Positions 7,844-15,783 of a DNA stretch of 64,000 bases are shown here, piece after piece. The stretch's first letter is position 1; each line of letters opens with the position of its first letter. The DNA is from Terriglobia bacterium (GTDB lineage Bacteria; Acidobacteriota; Terriglobia; Bryobacterales; Bryobacteraceae): positions 70,001 to 134,000 of the forward strand of contig JAIQFE010000007.1 of NCBI GenBank assembly GCA_020073445.1. The letters run 5' to 3'. The notes under the pieces are model-generated. The model searched no databases. It had not been told where the DNA came from and was given only the letters and a program-made list of their open reading frames with translations. Position numbers and translations under genes: made by a program.

Positions 7844-8302
7844 CTACTTGCGGGCGGATGCTCCATCGGCGGCGTCCATCTTGGGCTTGAGCGTCCCGAG
7901 ATTTGCTTTCGCGAAGGCGACGTTTGCAGGAGAGGCAACCAGATTACCGCCACCGGGGCCACCCTGTGCAAGCATTAACGCCATGCGCAGCGCAGGAACC
8001 CCCACAATGTAGTCCCTCGCGGTCAGGTTGTTCTGCTTGAGGATGGCCGTCGCCCTCGGATCGTTCTCGATTTGGGCGAGGCGCTGGGCGGGAGTCATCC
8101 CGGCGGCCTTGCGCACGCGGTCCGCATAGTCCGGCAAGGAGACCACGTACTTGGTCATGGAATCTAATGCGCTGATCAGCGAGTTGGCTCGCGACAGGGT
8201 GAGCTGGTAGTCGAGGACGGCCTGCCGTTGCTCTGGTGACATTTTGCCTTGCGCATACGCCAGACCAATCATAAATGCGAACAACAGGGTTACTTTTCGC
8301 AT
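7844..8302 (-). CDS. Secreted protein of unknown function (152 aa)
   Basis: Begins with a clear signal peptide (MRKVTLLFAFMIGLAYAQG, cleavage probably after AYA). The mature part is mostly helical (MSPEQRQAVLDYQLTLSRANSLIS, MTPAQRLAQIENDP) and ends in a short glycine-rich and Lys/Ala tail. I do not recognise a family; it resembles the small secreted alpha-helical proteins common in Acidobacteriota. It is monocistronic, with a REP-like cluster directly downstream. Confidence 0.7.
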   Translation of the reverse strand: MRKVTLLFAFMIGLAYAQGKMSPEQRQAVLDYQLTLSRANSLISALDSMTKYVVSLPDYADRVRKAAGMTPAQRLAQIENDPRATAILKQNNLTARDYIVGVPALRMALMLAQGGPGGGNLVASPANVAFAKANLGTLKPKMDAADGASARK

Positions 8303-8376
8303 GGCGAAATACTATCACTTCGTTAAATCGCGTACAAAGGCACGCGCTGCCTGTGCGTGTGACCCCACGGCGATGC

Positions 8377-8607
8377 TCATCTCCCTAGATCGATCCGCAC
8401 GAGCTTCCTGGGGTTGCCGTGGCCGGTGACGATCTGGACGGCGCGGACGGGGACTTTATAATGCGCGGCGAGGACTTCGCACACCTGTTCGTTGGCCTTG
8501 CCCTTTTCGGGGGGCGCGGTGACGTGAACTTTGATGGTCCCGTCGGAGAGTGCGCCGCTGACCTCGTTCTTCTTACTGCGGGGGATCACTTTGACGCGTA
8601 GCGTCAC
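8377..8607 (-). CDS. DUF167 (YggU-type) protein
   Basis: 76 residues matching the DUF167/YggU family: an initial strand LRVKVIPRSKKNEV, the signature VTAPPEKGKANEQV, and the ending VTGHGNPRKLVRI (usually GxxSRxK). A small alpha/beta protein conserved in bacteria and archaea whose cellular role is not established. Its ATG at 8607 overlaps the stop of the upstream membrane protein as ATGA. Confidence 0.93.
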   Translation of the reverse strand: MTLRVKVIPRSKKNEVSGALSDGTIKVHVTAPPEKGKANEQVCEVLAAHYKVPVRAVQIVTGHGNPRKLVRIDLGR

Positions 8608-9095
8608 GGGGTCGCTGATTTCTCGACGATTTCGGAAGCCACTCCGCCCACCTCTTCGATGCGCAGGCGAAGGGTCTTGCGCTGCTGGAGAAATTTCGGC
8701 GGAAAAGGGAATCGTCCAGCCGCCATGCGATCGACAGTTTGGACGGGCGGGAGCTTGTCCTGGATAGAGAGGACGTCGTTGTACTGGGGTCCGAGAAGCT
8801 TCAAGTAGCGGGTGACTTTTCCCACGTCGGCTTTGGAGAACATGACGGCTTTGGCGACTTCGCCGTCGGGAGTTTCCATGGTCATTTCGACGGTCTGGAC
8901 GACGAAGGGAACGGCCGCGGTGTTTGTGACGCGGAAGTCGGCGAATACGATGGCGCCGTCGCCGTCGGGCAGGGATCGGACCTTGAGGATCTCGCCCTTG
9001 AGCTGCACGTGGGATCCGCGGTTCATGTACAGGACGGCAAAGAGAGCGCCGCCCGCCAGCAGTACGCCGACCAGGAAACCGGTGACTCGATTCAT
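8604..9095 (-). CDS. Membrane-anchored protein of unknown function (163 aa)
   Basis: One N-terminal membrane segment (VTGFLVGVLLAGGALFAVLYM) followed by a soluble domain with beta-rich character (VFADFRVTNTAAVPFVVQTVEM) that recalls FxLD/telomerase-like immunoglobulin folds. Function unknown. It overlaps DUF167 downstream by ATGA and lies 6 bases after the AI-2E-type transporter, so the three form one operon. Confidence 0.72.
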   Translation of the reverse strand: MNRVTGFLVGVLLAGGALFAVLYMNRGSHVQLKGEILKVRSLPDGDGAIVFADFRVTNTAAVPFVVQTVEMTMETPDGEVAKAVMFSKADVGKVTRYLKLLGPQYNDVLSIQDKLPPVQTVDRMAAGRFPFPPKFLQQRKTLRLRIEEVGGVASEIVEKSATP

Positions 9096-9101
9096 CGCGC
9101 T

Positions 9102-10238
9102 CTAGTCTCCCAACAGCCGGCCGTAGGGCTTGAGGCTGCTTACGTTATCGCAGATCGCTTTGATGCCGGCAGTGATGGGGATGGCAAGAATCAGGCCGAT
9201 GCCTCCCCACAGAATGCCCCAAAGCATCAGGGCGATGGTGACGGCCAGCGGATTCAGGTGAACGCGCGAGCCGACGAATTTAGGATAGAGCAGATTCAGC
9301 GCGAACAGGTGCAGCAGGCCGACACTGGCCAGCAGGAACAGGTACAGGGCGGGGTCGCCTTTCGGGAGCGCGGAGACCAGCGGCGGGATCAGGGCCAGAG
9401 GCATCCCGATATAGGGGACCAGACTGAGGAATCCGCTCATCGGGCCGACGACCTGCCAGTAGGGCAGACTGACTGAGGCGAACAGGATTACGCTGGCGAT
9501 GCTCAGCAATACACCGAGAAGGAAATTGCCGACCACGTAGGCGCGAACCATGTCGCCGACGCCGTCGAGGGCTTTGGCGACGGTGTAGCGCGGTTCGCCT
9601 TCGAGAGTGAACAGGAGGCGCGAACGCAGGTGATCGCCCCAGCTGAGGATGAAATACACCAGGAACGGAATGAACGACGCCATCAACAGGACGCTGTAGA
9701 ACGAATGCAGATAGTCGTAGATGTAGCTGACGACCGCGGTGGGCTCCTGGCGCAGGCGGACTTCCTGGATGGGAGGAACAGGAACCGGATCGGTGGACTT
9801 CCTCTTGCCGCGCGTGGGCGCGGGCTCCGGCGGCACGGCTTCCTGGTCCTGGAAGCGCCGCGGCACCAGGGTGCGATACACGTTGGTCTCGAAACCTTCG
9901 ACGCGGACTGCGGCGCTGTCGACGATCTGGTTGATGCGGGCTCCGTAGGCCGGAAGGTCGTCCGCCATCGCCATGCCTTCGATGTACAGGCCGAGTCCGG
10001 CGAAGTACAGGCATCCGAGCCAGAGGGCGCACACCAGGAAACTCGCCAGGCCGCGGGGCATGTGGATCTTCATCAGCAGGCGGACGGCGGGTTCGAGAAG
10101 GAACGCGATCATGAAGGCGATGATCACGGTTATGAAAAAGACCTGCCCGTAGTACAGCAGGGCCACACCGCCGGCCGTGGCCAGGATGGTAATGGCAACC
10201 CGGTAAGTCCTTTCCGCCGATGTGTTTTGAGACACCAC
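9102..10238 (-). CDS. AI-2E transporter family (PF01594) membrane protein
   Basis: About 378 residues with the family architecture: two N-terminal membrane helices (VALLYYGQVFFITVIIAFMIAFLLEP), a cytoplasmic or periplasmic middle section with a charged proline-rich stretch near residues 110-130, and five to six C-terminal helices including LSLVPYIGMPLALIPPLV and the late LMLWGILWGGIGLILAIP. Family members export AI-2 (TqsA), transport sodium/protons, or have unknown substrates. The frame is open to 10301, but that would run into ruvX; GTG 10238 (or 10235), next to AGACAGG, is preferred. It diverges from ruvX across a shared promoter. Confidence 0.88.
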   Translation of the reverse strand: MVSQNTSAERTYRVAITILATAGGVALLYYGQVFFITVIIAFMIAFLLEPAVRLLMKIHMPRGLASFLVCALWLGCLYFAGLGLYIEGMAMADDLPAYGARINQIVDSAAVRVEGFETNVYRTLVPRRFQDQEAVPPEPAPTRGKRKSTDPVPVPPIQEVRLRQEPTAVVSYIYDYLHSFYSVLLMASFIPFLVYFILSWGDHLRSRLLFTLEGEPRYTVAKALDGVGDMVRAYVVGNFLLGVLLSIASVILFASVSLPYWQVVGPMSGFLSLVPYIGMPLALIPPLVSALPKGDPALYLFLLASVGLLHLFALNLLYPKFVGSRVHLNPLAVTIALMLWGILWGGIGLILAIPITAGIKAICDNVSSLKPYGRLLGD

Positions 10239-10256
10239 CCTGTCTATCACTATAAT
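10227..10256 (+). promoter_or_regulatory. Sigma-70-type promoter of the ruvX-mltG operon
   Basis: TTGAGA (10227-10232), an 18-base spacer and TATAAT (10251-10256). The expected transcription start is only a few bases before GTG 10267, so the ruvX leader is very short. The oppositely oriented AI-2E-type gene starts inside this promoter, so the two transcripts compete for the same DNA. Confidence 0.7.
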
Positions 10257-10266
10257 TGGACTGAGC

Positions 10267-10710
10267 GTGTCCACAAATGAAAATCCAGGGAAAGGCCGCA
10301 TTCTTGCGCTGGATCTGGGAAAAAAGCGGATCGGACTGGCGCTGAGCGACCCTTTAGGCCTTACGGCCCAGGGGCTTCCGACCCTCCAAAGGGTGAATAT
10401 CCGGACCGATTTGGCGGAGTTAGACCGGCTGGCGACCGAATACGACGTTCGCCTGATCCTGCTGGGGTTGCCTCTACATATGAGTGGGGATGAGGGCCGG
10501 CAGGCCCAGAATGCTCGGGAATTCGGGGAGCGGCTGGCTGAATGGACGGGCCGGGAAGTGCGGCTGTGGGACGAGCGGCTGACGACGGTGGAGGCTCAGC
10601 GGGTGCTGAAATCGAGCGGGATCAGCACGGCCAAGCGTGCCAAGGCGGTGGACCAGTTGTCGGCGCAGATCTTGCTGGATAGTTTTCTGAATCTGGAGAC
10701 GCTGGATTGA
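10267..10710 (+). CDS. ruvX: RuvX/YqgF pre-16S rRNA nuclease family protein
   Basis: 147 residues with the RNase H-like fold motifs of YqgF: ILALDLGKKRIGLALSD at the start (catalytic Asp in ALD), LGLPLHMSGDEGRQA in the middle, and WDERLTTVEAQRVL with the acidic motif near residue 100, then DQLSAQILLDSFL. In E. coli YqgF processes the 5' end of 16S rRNA. The start is GTG, almost at the transcription start of the promoter above. Its stop TGA overlaps the TTG start of mltG. Confidence 0.93.
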   Translation: MSTNENPGKGRILALDLGKKRIGLALSDPLGLTAQGLPTLQRVNIRTDLAELDRLATEYDVRLILLGLPLHMSGDEGRQAQNAREFGERLAEWTGREVRLWDERLTTVEAQRVLKSSGISTAKRAKAVDQLSAQILLDSFLNLETLD

Positions 10711-11723
10711 GGGCGCGGTGGGCGATCGCGCTGCTGTGCGCGGCGGGACTGACGGGAGCGGCGCTGTATTCGCTGCAATCGCCGTATCGGGGGTTCGAAG
10801 GCGACCTATTTCTGCAATTTCCGAAAGGCTCCGGCACACGGGCTATTGCGCAGAAGCTCGTGGACGCGGGAGTCGTCCGTTATGCCTGGCAATTCTGGCT
10901 GGAGCGGGCGATTCATCCCCACGCGCCGCTGCAGGCGGGCGAATATAAGTTCGACCAAGCGGCGAGCGTCACCGATGTCTTCGACCGCCTGGGGCGCGGC
11001 GACGTGTTCTACTTCAATTTCACGGTTCCGGAGGGGTCGAATATTTTCGACATCGCGCGGCTGGTGGAATCGGAAGGGATCATGTCGGGGCAGGATTTCC
11101 TGAAGGCGGCCGAGGATCCTACGCCGATTAAGGACATCGCGCCGGGCGCTCAGACACTTGAAGGATTTCTGTTTCCGTCGACCTATCGGGTGGGGCATTT
11201 CACCACTGCGGCCGCCCTGTGCCAGATGATGACGGGCCAATTTCGGAAAGAGTGGAAACAACTGATGCCGGATCCGGCGGCCGATCCACTTAAAACGCTG
11301 ACGCTCGCATCCATGATCGAGAAAGAGACCGGCTTTGCTGCCGAACGGCCGACCGTGGCGAGCGTTTTCCAGAACCGCCTGCGGATCGGCATGGCTCTGG
11401 ATTGCGATCCTACGGTGATTTACGCGGCGCTGCTTGAGGATCGCTACCGGGGCGTGATTCATCGGTCGGACCTGGACAACGGGCATCCGTATAATACGTA
11501 CCGGCATGCCGGCTTGCCTCCGGGACCGATCGCCAATCCGGGCGCGAGCTCGTTGGCCGCGGCGCTTCATCCTGCGGAGAGCGACTACCTGTATTTCGTA
11601 GCGAAGCCGGGCGGCGACGGACACGTGTTCTCGTCCAGCCTGACCGCACACAATAAAGCAGTAGGGAATTATCGCCATGCCCAAAGCCATGCCCAAACCA
11701 AGGTCGCGCACAAAGCGCGCTGA
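10707..11723 (+). CDS. mltG: Endolytic murein transglycosylase MltG (YceG)
   Basis: 338 residues. An N-terminal membrane anchor (AIALLCAAGLTGAALYSL) is followed by the LysM-like subdomain and the YceG catalytic domain: LEGFLFPSTYRV, SMIEKETGFAAERPTVASVFQNRL with the catalytic Glu, DCDPTVIYA, YNTYRHAGLPPGPIANPG. It cuts nascent glycan strands at the inner membrane. The start is TTG overlapping the ruvX stop as TTGA. The ruvX-mltG coupling is common in bacteria. The 3' end overlaps the next gene by 47 bases. Confidence 0.93.
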   Translation: MRARWAIALLCAAGLTGAALYSLQSPYRGFEGDLFLQFPKGSGTRAIAQKLVDAGVVRYAWQFWLERAIHPHAPLQAGEYKFDQAASVTDVFDRLGRGDVFYFNFTVPEGSNIFDIARLVESEGIMSGQDFLKAAEDPTPIKDIAPGAQTLEGFLFPSTYRVGHFTTAAALCQMMTGQFRKEWKQLMPDPAADPLKTLTLASMIEKETGFAAERPTVASVFQNRLRIGMALDCDPTVIYAALLEDRYRGVIHRSDLDNGHPYNTYRHAGLPPGPIANPGASSLAAALHPAESDYLYFVAKPGGDGHVFSSSLTAHNKAVGNYRHAQSHAQTKVAHKAR

Positions 11724-12135
11724 TCTCCAGCGGTGGCTGGAGCTGCGGAGGCCCTCGCGGATCGGCGAGATGGAATGGGCCATGCTGCACGTGGACCTGG
11801 CGCCGATTTCGGGCAGCCACCTGCGGAGATTGTTGCGCGAATCGGGCGTGCCGCTGGCGCCGCTGGTGGAAGGCGTCCGCCAGGAGAGTTTCGAAGCGCT
11901 AGAATCCAGCTTGCTGAGCTTCCTTCAGGAATATGAACGCGCCGACGCTGCGGGACAACTGTCGATTCGGCAGGTGGTAATCGAGGCCAAGGAGCATGCG
12001 CGCTGGGCGGCTCGAGTACCGGAGAAGCGCGCGGAAAAGGAAGAAATGGCGCTGTGGATGCTTACCTGGCTGGAGAATCCGCCGCTATTTCCGCAATGGG
12101 TTCAGCTGCGGCGAGAAGCCCAGAGGAAGAAATAG
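11677..12135 (+). CDS. Conserved protein of unknown function between mltG and recX (152 aa)
   Basis: Basic N-terminus (MPKAMPKPRSRTKRADLQRW), then a long, mostly helical domain with LHVDLAPISGSHLRRLLRESGVPL and WMLTWLENPPLFPQWVQLRRE. No signal peptide and no family I can name with assurance. It overlaps the mltG end by 47 bases in another frame and is followed two bases later by recX, so it belongs to the same operon. The charged, helical character suggests an intracellular protein. Confidence 0.72.
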   Translation: MPKAMPKPRSRTKRADLQRWLELRRPSRIGEMEWAMLHVDLAPISGSHLRRLLRESGVPLAPLVEGVRQESFEALESSLLSFLQEYERADAAGQLSIRQVVIEAKEHARWAARVPEKRAEKEEMALWMLTWLENPPLFPQWVQLRREAQRKK

Positions 12136-12136
12136 G

Positions 12137-12667
12137 ATGGCGTTCCGCACGCCCAAGCAGCTCGACGTAGAGGGGTTGATGGACTATGCCGCGAAGGCCC
12201 TCTCGGTTCGCGGGTACACCGTCTCCGAGCTGAAAACACGCCTGAAGAAGCGCGCGGCCCGGGCGGAAGATGTCGAAACGGTGCTGGGTCGGCTCAAGGA
12301 GTCTGGCGTGGTCAATGATCGCCGCTTCGCCGGGAGCTTCGCCGAATGGCGGCGCGAGAGTCAGGGGCTCGGCAAGACCCGCGTAATGCGGGATCTGATG
12401 GCTCGCCGTGTGGCTCCTGGGGTGGCAAAGGAGGCGGTGGAGGCGGCTTTTGAGGGAGTCGACGAAATCGCGATGATCGAGGCGTTTCTCAAGCGGAAGT
12501 ATCGCGGCAAGGATCTGGGCGGATTGCTCAGGGAGCAGAAAGAGCTGGCGTCGGCGTTTCGGAAGCTTCGTGGCGCGGGATTCAGCACCGGCAATTCGAT
12601 TCGCGTGCTGAAGCGGTATGCGGCGGAGGCGGAGCGGCTGGAGGAACTTGACGAAGAGAGCGAGTGA
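12137..12667 (+). CDS. recX: Regulatory protein RecX
   Basis: 176 residues arranged as three helical RecX repeats. Recognisable parts are MDYAAKALSVRGYTVSELKTRL, VNDRRFAGSFAEWR and ALSVR/LGKTRVMRDL. RecX inhibits or tunes RecA filaments. ATG 12137 is preferred over an upstream in-frame start because AGAGGAAG precedes it and the family begins here. recA is not in this window; the gene is the last of the ruvX-mltG operon. The tail is acidic (EELDEESE). Confidence 0.87.
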   Translation: MAFRTPKQLDVEGLMDYAAKALSVRGYTVSELKTRLKKRAARAEDVETVLGRLKESGVVNDRRFAGSFAEWRRESQGLGKTRVMRDLMARRVAPGVAKEAVEAAFEGVDEIAMIEAFLKRKYRGKDLGGLLREQKELASAFRKLRGAGFSTGNSIRVLKRYAAEAERLEELDEESE

Positions 12668-12714
12668 ACCTTGGCGCCCACTTTGCGTTCTCCATGCGAT
12701 AGCCTGATACCGAA

Positions 12715-13503
12715 ATGCTGCGTAACTGTCTAGTCTGGTTCGTTTCGGCGGCCGTTCTGACTGCTTCGGCTGCAGGCCAACAATCCTTCGCCGGTTTGAA
12801 AGCGGGGGACATCAGAGGCAATTCCAAGGACGGTCAAGAATATGCCTGGATTTCGCCCGGTACGTTCACGACGGGCTGTTCACAAGGTGATGCCGACTGC
12901 GGCCGTGGCGACCCACAGGCGCAACTGACGACGATCGCCAAGGGTTTTTGGATGGGGCAGACGGAGATCACGGTCGGCGCGTACAAGCGATTCATCGCTG
13001 CAACAGGTGGAAGCATGCCGCCCGAATCACAGTGGAATCCCCAGTGGCAGGACAACCAGCGGCCCGTTGTGAACGTGACGTGGGACGAGGCAGGGGCGTT
13101 CTGCAAGTGGGCCGGAGGAAGGTTGCCGCTGGAGGCCGAGTGGGAATACGCCGCTCGTTCCGGAAGCAAAGGCCAACGTTATGGCGAACTGGACGCCGTG
13201 GCCTGGTACATGGAAAATGGCGGTCGCAAAGGCGCGCTTGCCGTTGGACAAAAGGCGCCCAATGCGTGGGGACTGTACGACACGCTGGGGAATGTCTGGG
13301 AATGGACGACGGGTGTGTACCCTCTGACCGGACAGAACGACGGACCGAACCTGCCAACAGCTCCGGTGGGGAGATTTATGGCGATACGAGGCGGTTCATG
13401 GGACGACGCTGCCCGGCTCGTCCGGATATCGGTACGCGGCAGAGCAGAGACCCCTCACCGAAGCAACAGCATCGGCGCAAGGTGTGTGCTGGAGAGTTTG
13501 TAG
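12715..13503 (+). CDS. Secreted formylglycine-generating-enzyme-like (SUMF1/PF03781) protein
   Basis: A signal peptide (LVWFVSAAVLTASAAGQQ) is followed by the FGE/SUMF1 fold: FTTGCSQGD, the MGQTEITVGAYKRFI signature, RPVVNVTWDEAGAFCKWAGGRLPLEAEWEYAAR, LYDTLGNVWEWTTG and IRGGSWDD. At 262 residues it is a minimal member. The C-terminal motif RCVL has one Cys in place of the catalytic Cys pair of true FGE, so sulfatase activation is unlikely. Many such secreted relatives have unknown roles. No sulfatase gene is adjacent. Confidence 0.85.
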   Translation: MLRNCLVWFVSAAVLTASAAGQQSFAGLKAGDIRGNSKDGQEYAWISPGTFTTGCSQGDADCGRGDPQAQLTTIAKGFWMGQTEITVGAYKRFIAATGGSMPPESQWNPQWQDNQRPVVNVTWDEAGAFCKWAGGRLPLEAEWEYAARSGSKGQRYGELDAVAWYMENGGRKGALAVGQKAPNAWGLYDTLGNVWEWTTGVYPLTGQNDGPNLPTAPVGRFMAIRGGSWDDAARLVRISVRGRAETPHRSNSIGARCVLESL

Positions 13504-13523
13504 CTTGACCTCGATCCTCCAAA

Positions 13524-13557
13524 TGTATTATTATTCAGTCGACTGAATAATCATTCA
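13524..13557. promoter_or_regulatory. Tandem ARG boxes upstream of argF
   Basis: Two ArgR-type operators: TGTATTATTATTCA (13524-13537) and TGAATAATCATTCA (13544-13557). The E. coli/Bacillus core is TGAAT-N4-ATTCA; the second box is perfect and the first has one mismatch. They repeat every 20 bases, two helical turns, which is the arrangement bound by ArgR hexamers. Together they include a 22-bp perfect palindrome (13530-13551). Their position 15 bases before argF, with argR as the last gene of the same operon, points to arginine-dependent autorepression. Confidence 0.85.
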
Positions 13558-13571
13558 CTGTGGAGACGCCC

Positions 13572-14489
13572 ATGGCCGCACCAAGTTTCGCCGAGCCTCT
13601 GGTCCAAGATCTGACCAGTGATTTGGATCTGTCCCTGGATGCGCTCACGCGCATTCTCGATCTCGCCGCGCAGGTCAAGCGCACGCCGCAGCGGTATGCC
13701 CAGGCACTGGCCGGGCGCTACATCAGCCTGTTGTTCGAAAAGCCCTCGTTGCGCACCCGCATGACCTTTGAATTGGCGATCAAGCAGCTCGGCGGCGACG
13801 CGGTCACGTCCGTGGGTCCCGTAGGCGAGCGCGAGCCGGTCAAGGACGTCGCCCGTAACCTGGAACGCTGGACGCAGGGAATCGTCGCTCGAGTCTTCTC
13901 CCAGGACACGATTCAAGAACTGGCCCAGTGGTCGCATGTGCCGGTGATCAACGCCCTGAGCGATATGTACCATCCCTGCCAGGCGTTGGCCGACGTGCAG
14001 ACCATTAAGGAACGGTTCGGCCGATGGGAGGGACTGAAGCTGGCTTACGTCGGCGACGGCAACAACGTGGCTCATTCGCTGATGCTGACGGCCGGCCGCC
14101 TGGGAATGAATGTGTCCGTTGCGACACCCAAAGGTTACGAGCCAAAAGCGCAAGTGGTCGCAGTCGCGAGTAAGCTGGGGCGCATCAGCATCACCAACGA
14201 TCCTGTGGAGGCCGTGGACGGCGCGCATGTGGTCTACACCGACGTGTGGGCCAGCATGGGTCATGAAAGCGAAAAGGATGCGCGGCTGAAAACATTTCCT
14301 CCGTATCGTGTGGACGAGGCGCTGATGTCCAAGGCGCGGCCGGATTCGATTTTCATGCACTGTCTGCCTGCGAAGCGCGGCGAGGAAACCACCGATGGCG
14401 TGATGGAATCCGCGCGCTCGGCCGTATTCGATCAGGCGGAAAATCGCTTGCACGCCCAGAAGGGGCTGCTGCTGACGTTGCTGGGATAA
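13572..14489 (+). CDS. argF: Ornithine carbamoyltransferase
   Basis: 305 residues, the usual OTC length. The carbamoyl-phosphate site is FEKPSLRTRMTFE, a Leu-containing variant of the S-T-R-T-R motif; also seen are YHPCQALADVQT, GDGNNVAHSL (ornithine side) and HCLPAKRGEE near the C-terminus with the catalytic Cys. It makes citrulline from ornithine and carbamoyl phosphate. ATG 13572 is chosen because GGAG lies 6 bases upstream; GTG 13560 would start inside the ribosome site. First gene of the arg operon under two ARG boxes. Confidence 0.94.
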   Translation: MAAPSFAEPLVQDLTSDLDLSLDALTRILDLAAQVKRTPQRYAQALAGRYISLLFEKPSLRTRMTFELAIKQLGGDAVTSVGPVGEREPVKDVARNLERWTQGIVARVFSQDTIQELAQWSHVPVINALSDMYHPCQALADVQTIKERFGRWEGLKLAYVGDGNNVAHSLMLTAGRLGMNVSVATPKGYEPKAQVVAVASKLGRISITNDPVEAVDGAHVVYTDVWASMGHESEKDARLKTFPPYRVDEALMSKARPDSIFMHCLPAKRGEETTDGVMESARSAVFDQAENRLHAQKGLLLTLLG

Positions 14490-14526
14490 GACGCGCGGCG
14501 GACCGCACCATTTACAATTTAGACTT

Positions 14527-15783
14527 ATGCAAAAACCCAAGAAGGTAGCGCTCGCCTACTCCGGCGGACTGGACACATCGATCATCATTCCATGGCTCAA
14601 GGAGCATTACGACTGCAAAGTGGTCGCCGTATGCGGCGACATCGGGCAGGGCGGCGACGAGCTGACCGGCTTGAAGGCGAAGGCGATGAAGACCGGCGCA
14701 TCGGAATGCTACGTGGCCGACATGCGCGAGGAGTTCGTCTCCGAGTACCTATGGAAGATGGTTCGTGCGGGCGGAGAGTATGAACATAAGTATCTGCTGG
14801 GCACTTCGATCGCGCGGCCTCTGCTCGCCAAGAAGCAGGTGGAAGTGGCGCTCGCCACCGGTTGCGATGCGCTGGCGCACGGTTGCACGGGGAAGGGGAA
14901 CGATCAGGTCCGTTTCGAGCTGACCTATAAGGCGCTGGCGCCGCATCTGCCGGTGATCGCTCCGTGGCGCGAATGGGACATTATTTCGCGCGAGGACGCC
15001 ATCGCCTACGCGGCCGCCCACAAGATTCCGATCGCGCAGACGACTAAGAAGATCTACAGCCGCGACCGCAACATCTGGCACATCTCGCACGAGGGCGGGG
15101 CGCTGGAAGATCCCGCCAACGCTGCTCCGGACGACGTTTGGATGCTCACCAAGAGTCCCAAGCAGGCCCCCGACAAGCCCACCGACGTGACCATCGGATT
15201 CGAGGCGGGGACTCCGGTTTCCGTAAACGGGAAGAAGCTGTCGGCGGTGGCGCTGCTGGAACAACTGAACAAGATTGCCGGCGACAACGGCGTCGGCCGG
15301 ATCGATCTGGTGGAGAATCGGTTCGTCGGCATGAAGTCGCGCGGGGCGTATGAGACTCCGGGCGGCACGCTGATCATGGCTGCGTTCCGCGAGCTGGAAG
15401 CTTTGACGCTGCCGAAAGACCTGGCGCATTACAAGCAGAAGCTCGCGCTGGATTACGCTGAGATGGTCTACAACGGCCTGTGGTTCACGCCGCTGCGCGA
15501 ATCGCTGGACGCCTTTTTCGATGTGGCCTGCCAGAACACCACGGGCGAAGTTACGCTGCGGCTCTATAAAGGCAGCTTCCAGCCGGTCAGCCGGAAGTCG
15601 CCCTATTCGCTGTACTCGCTGGATATCGCCAGTTTCACAATGGGCGCCGAATACGATCAGAAGGACGCGCGCGGGTTTATCAACCTGATCGGGCTGCCGA
15701 TCCAGGTGCGGGCGGCGGTGATGACGGCTAACAAGAAGTCGAAGAAGAAGGCCGCGGCGAAGTCCAGGAAACAATCCGCATGA
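14527..15783 (+). CDS. argG: Argininosuccinate synthase
   Basis: 418 residues with the N-type ATP pyrophosphatase loop AYSGGLDTS at 9-17, then the GCTGKGNDQVRFE and SRDRNIWHISHEGG blocks typical of ArgG. It joins citrulline and aspartate using ATP. The C-terminal tail is lysine-rich (KKSKKKAAAKSRK), longer than in most relatives. It follows argF after 37 bases and its TGA overlaps the argH start as ATGA. Confidence 0.96.
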   Translation: MQKPKKVALAYSGGLDTSIIIPWLKEHYDCKVVAVCGDIGQGGDELTGLKAKAMKTGASECYVADMREEFVSEYLWKMVRAGGEYEHKYLLGTSIARPLLAKKQVEVALATGCDALAHGCTGKGNDQVRFELTYKALAPHLPVIAPWREWDIISREDAIAYAAAHKIPIAQTTKKIYSRDRNIWHISHEGGALEDPANAAPDDVWMLTKSPKQAPDKPTDVTIGFEAGTPVSVNGKKLSAVALLEQLNKIAGDNGVGRIDLVENRFVGMKSRGAYETPGGTLIMAAFRELEALTLPKDLAHYKQKLALDYAEMVYNGLWFTPLRESLDAFFDVACQNTTGEVTLRLYKGSFQPVSRKSPYSLYSLDIASFTMGAEYDQKDARGFINLIGLPIQVRAAVMTANKKSKKKAAAKSRKQSA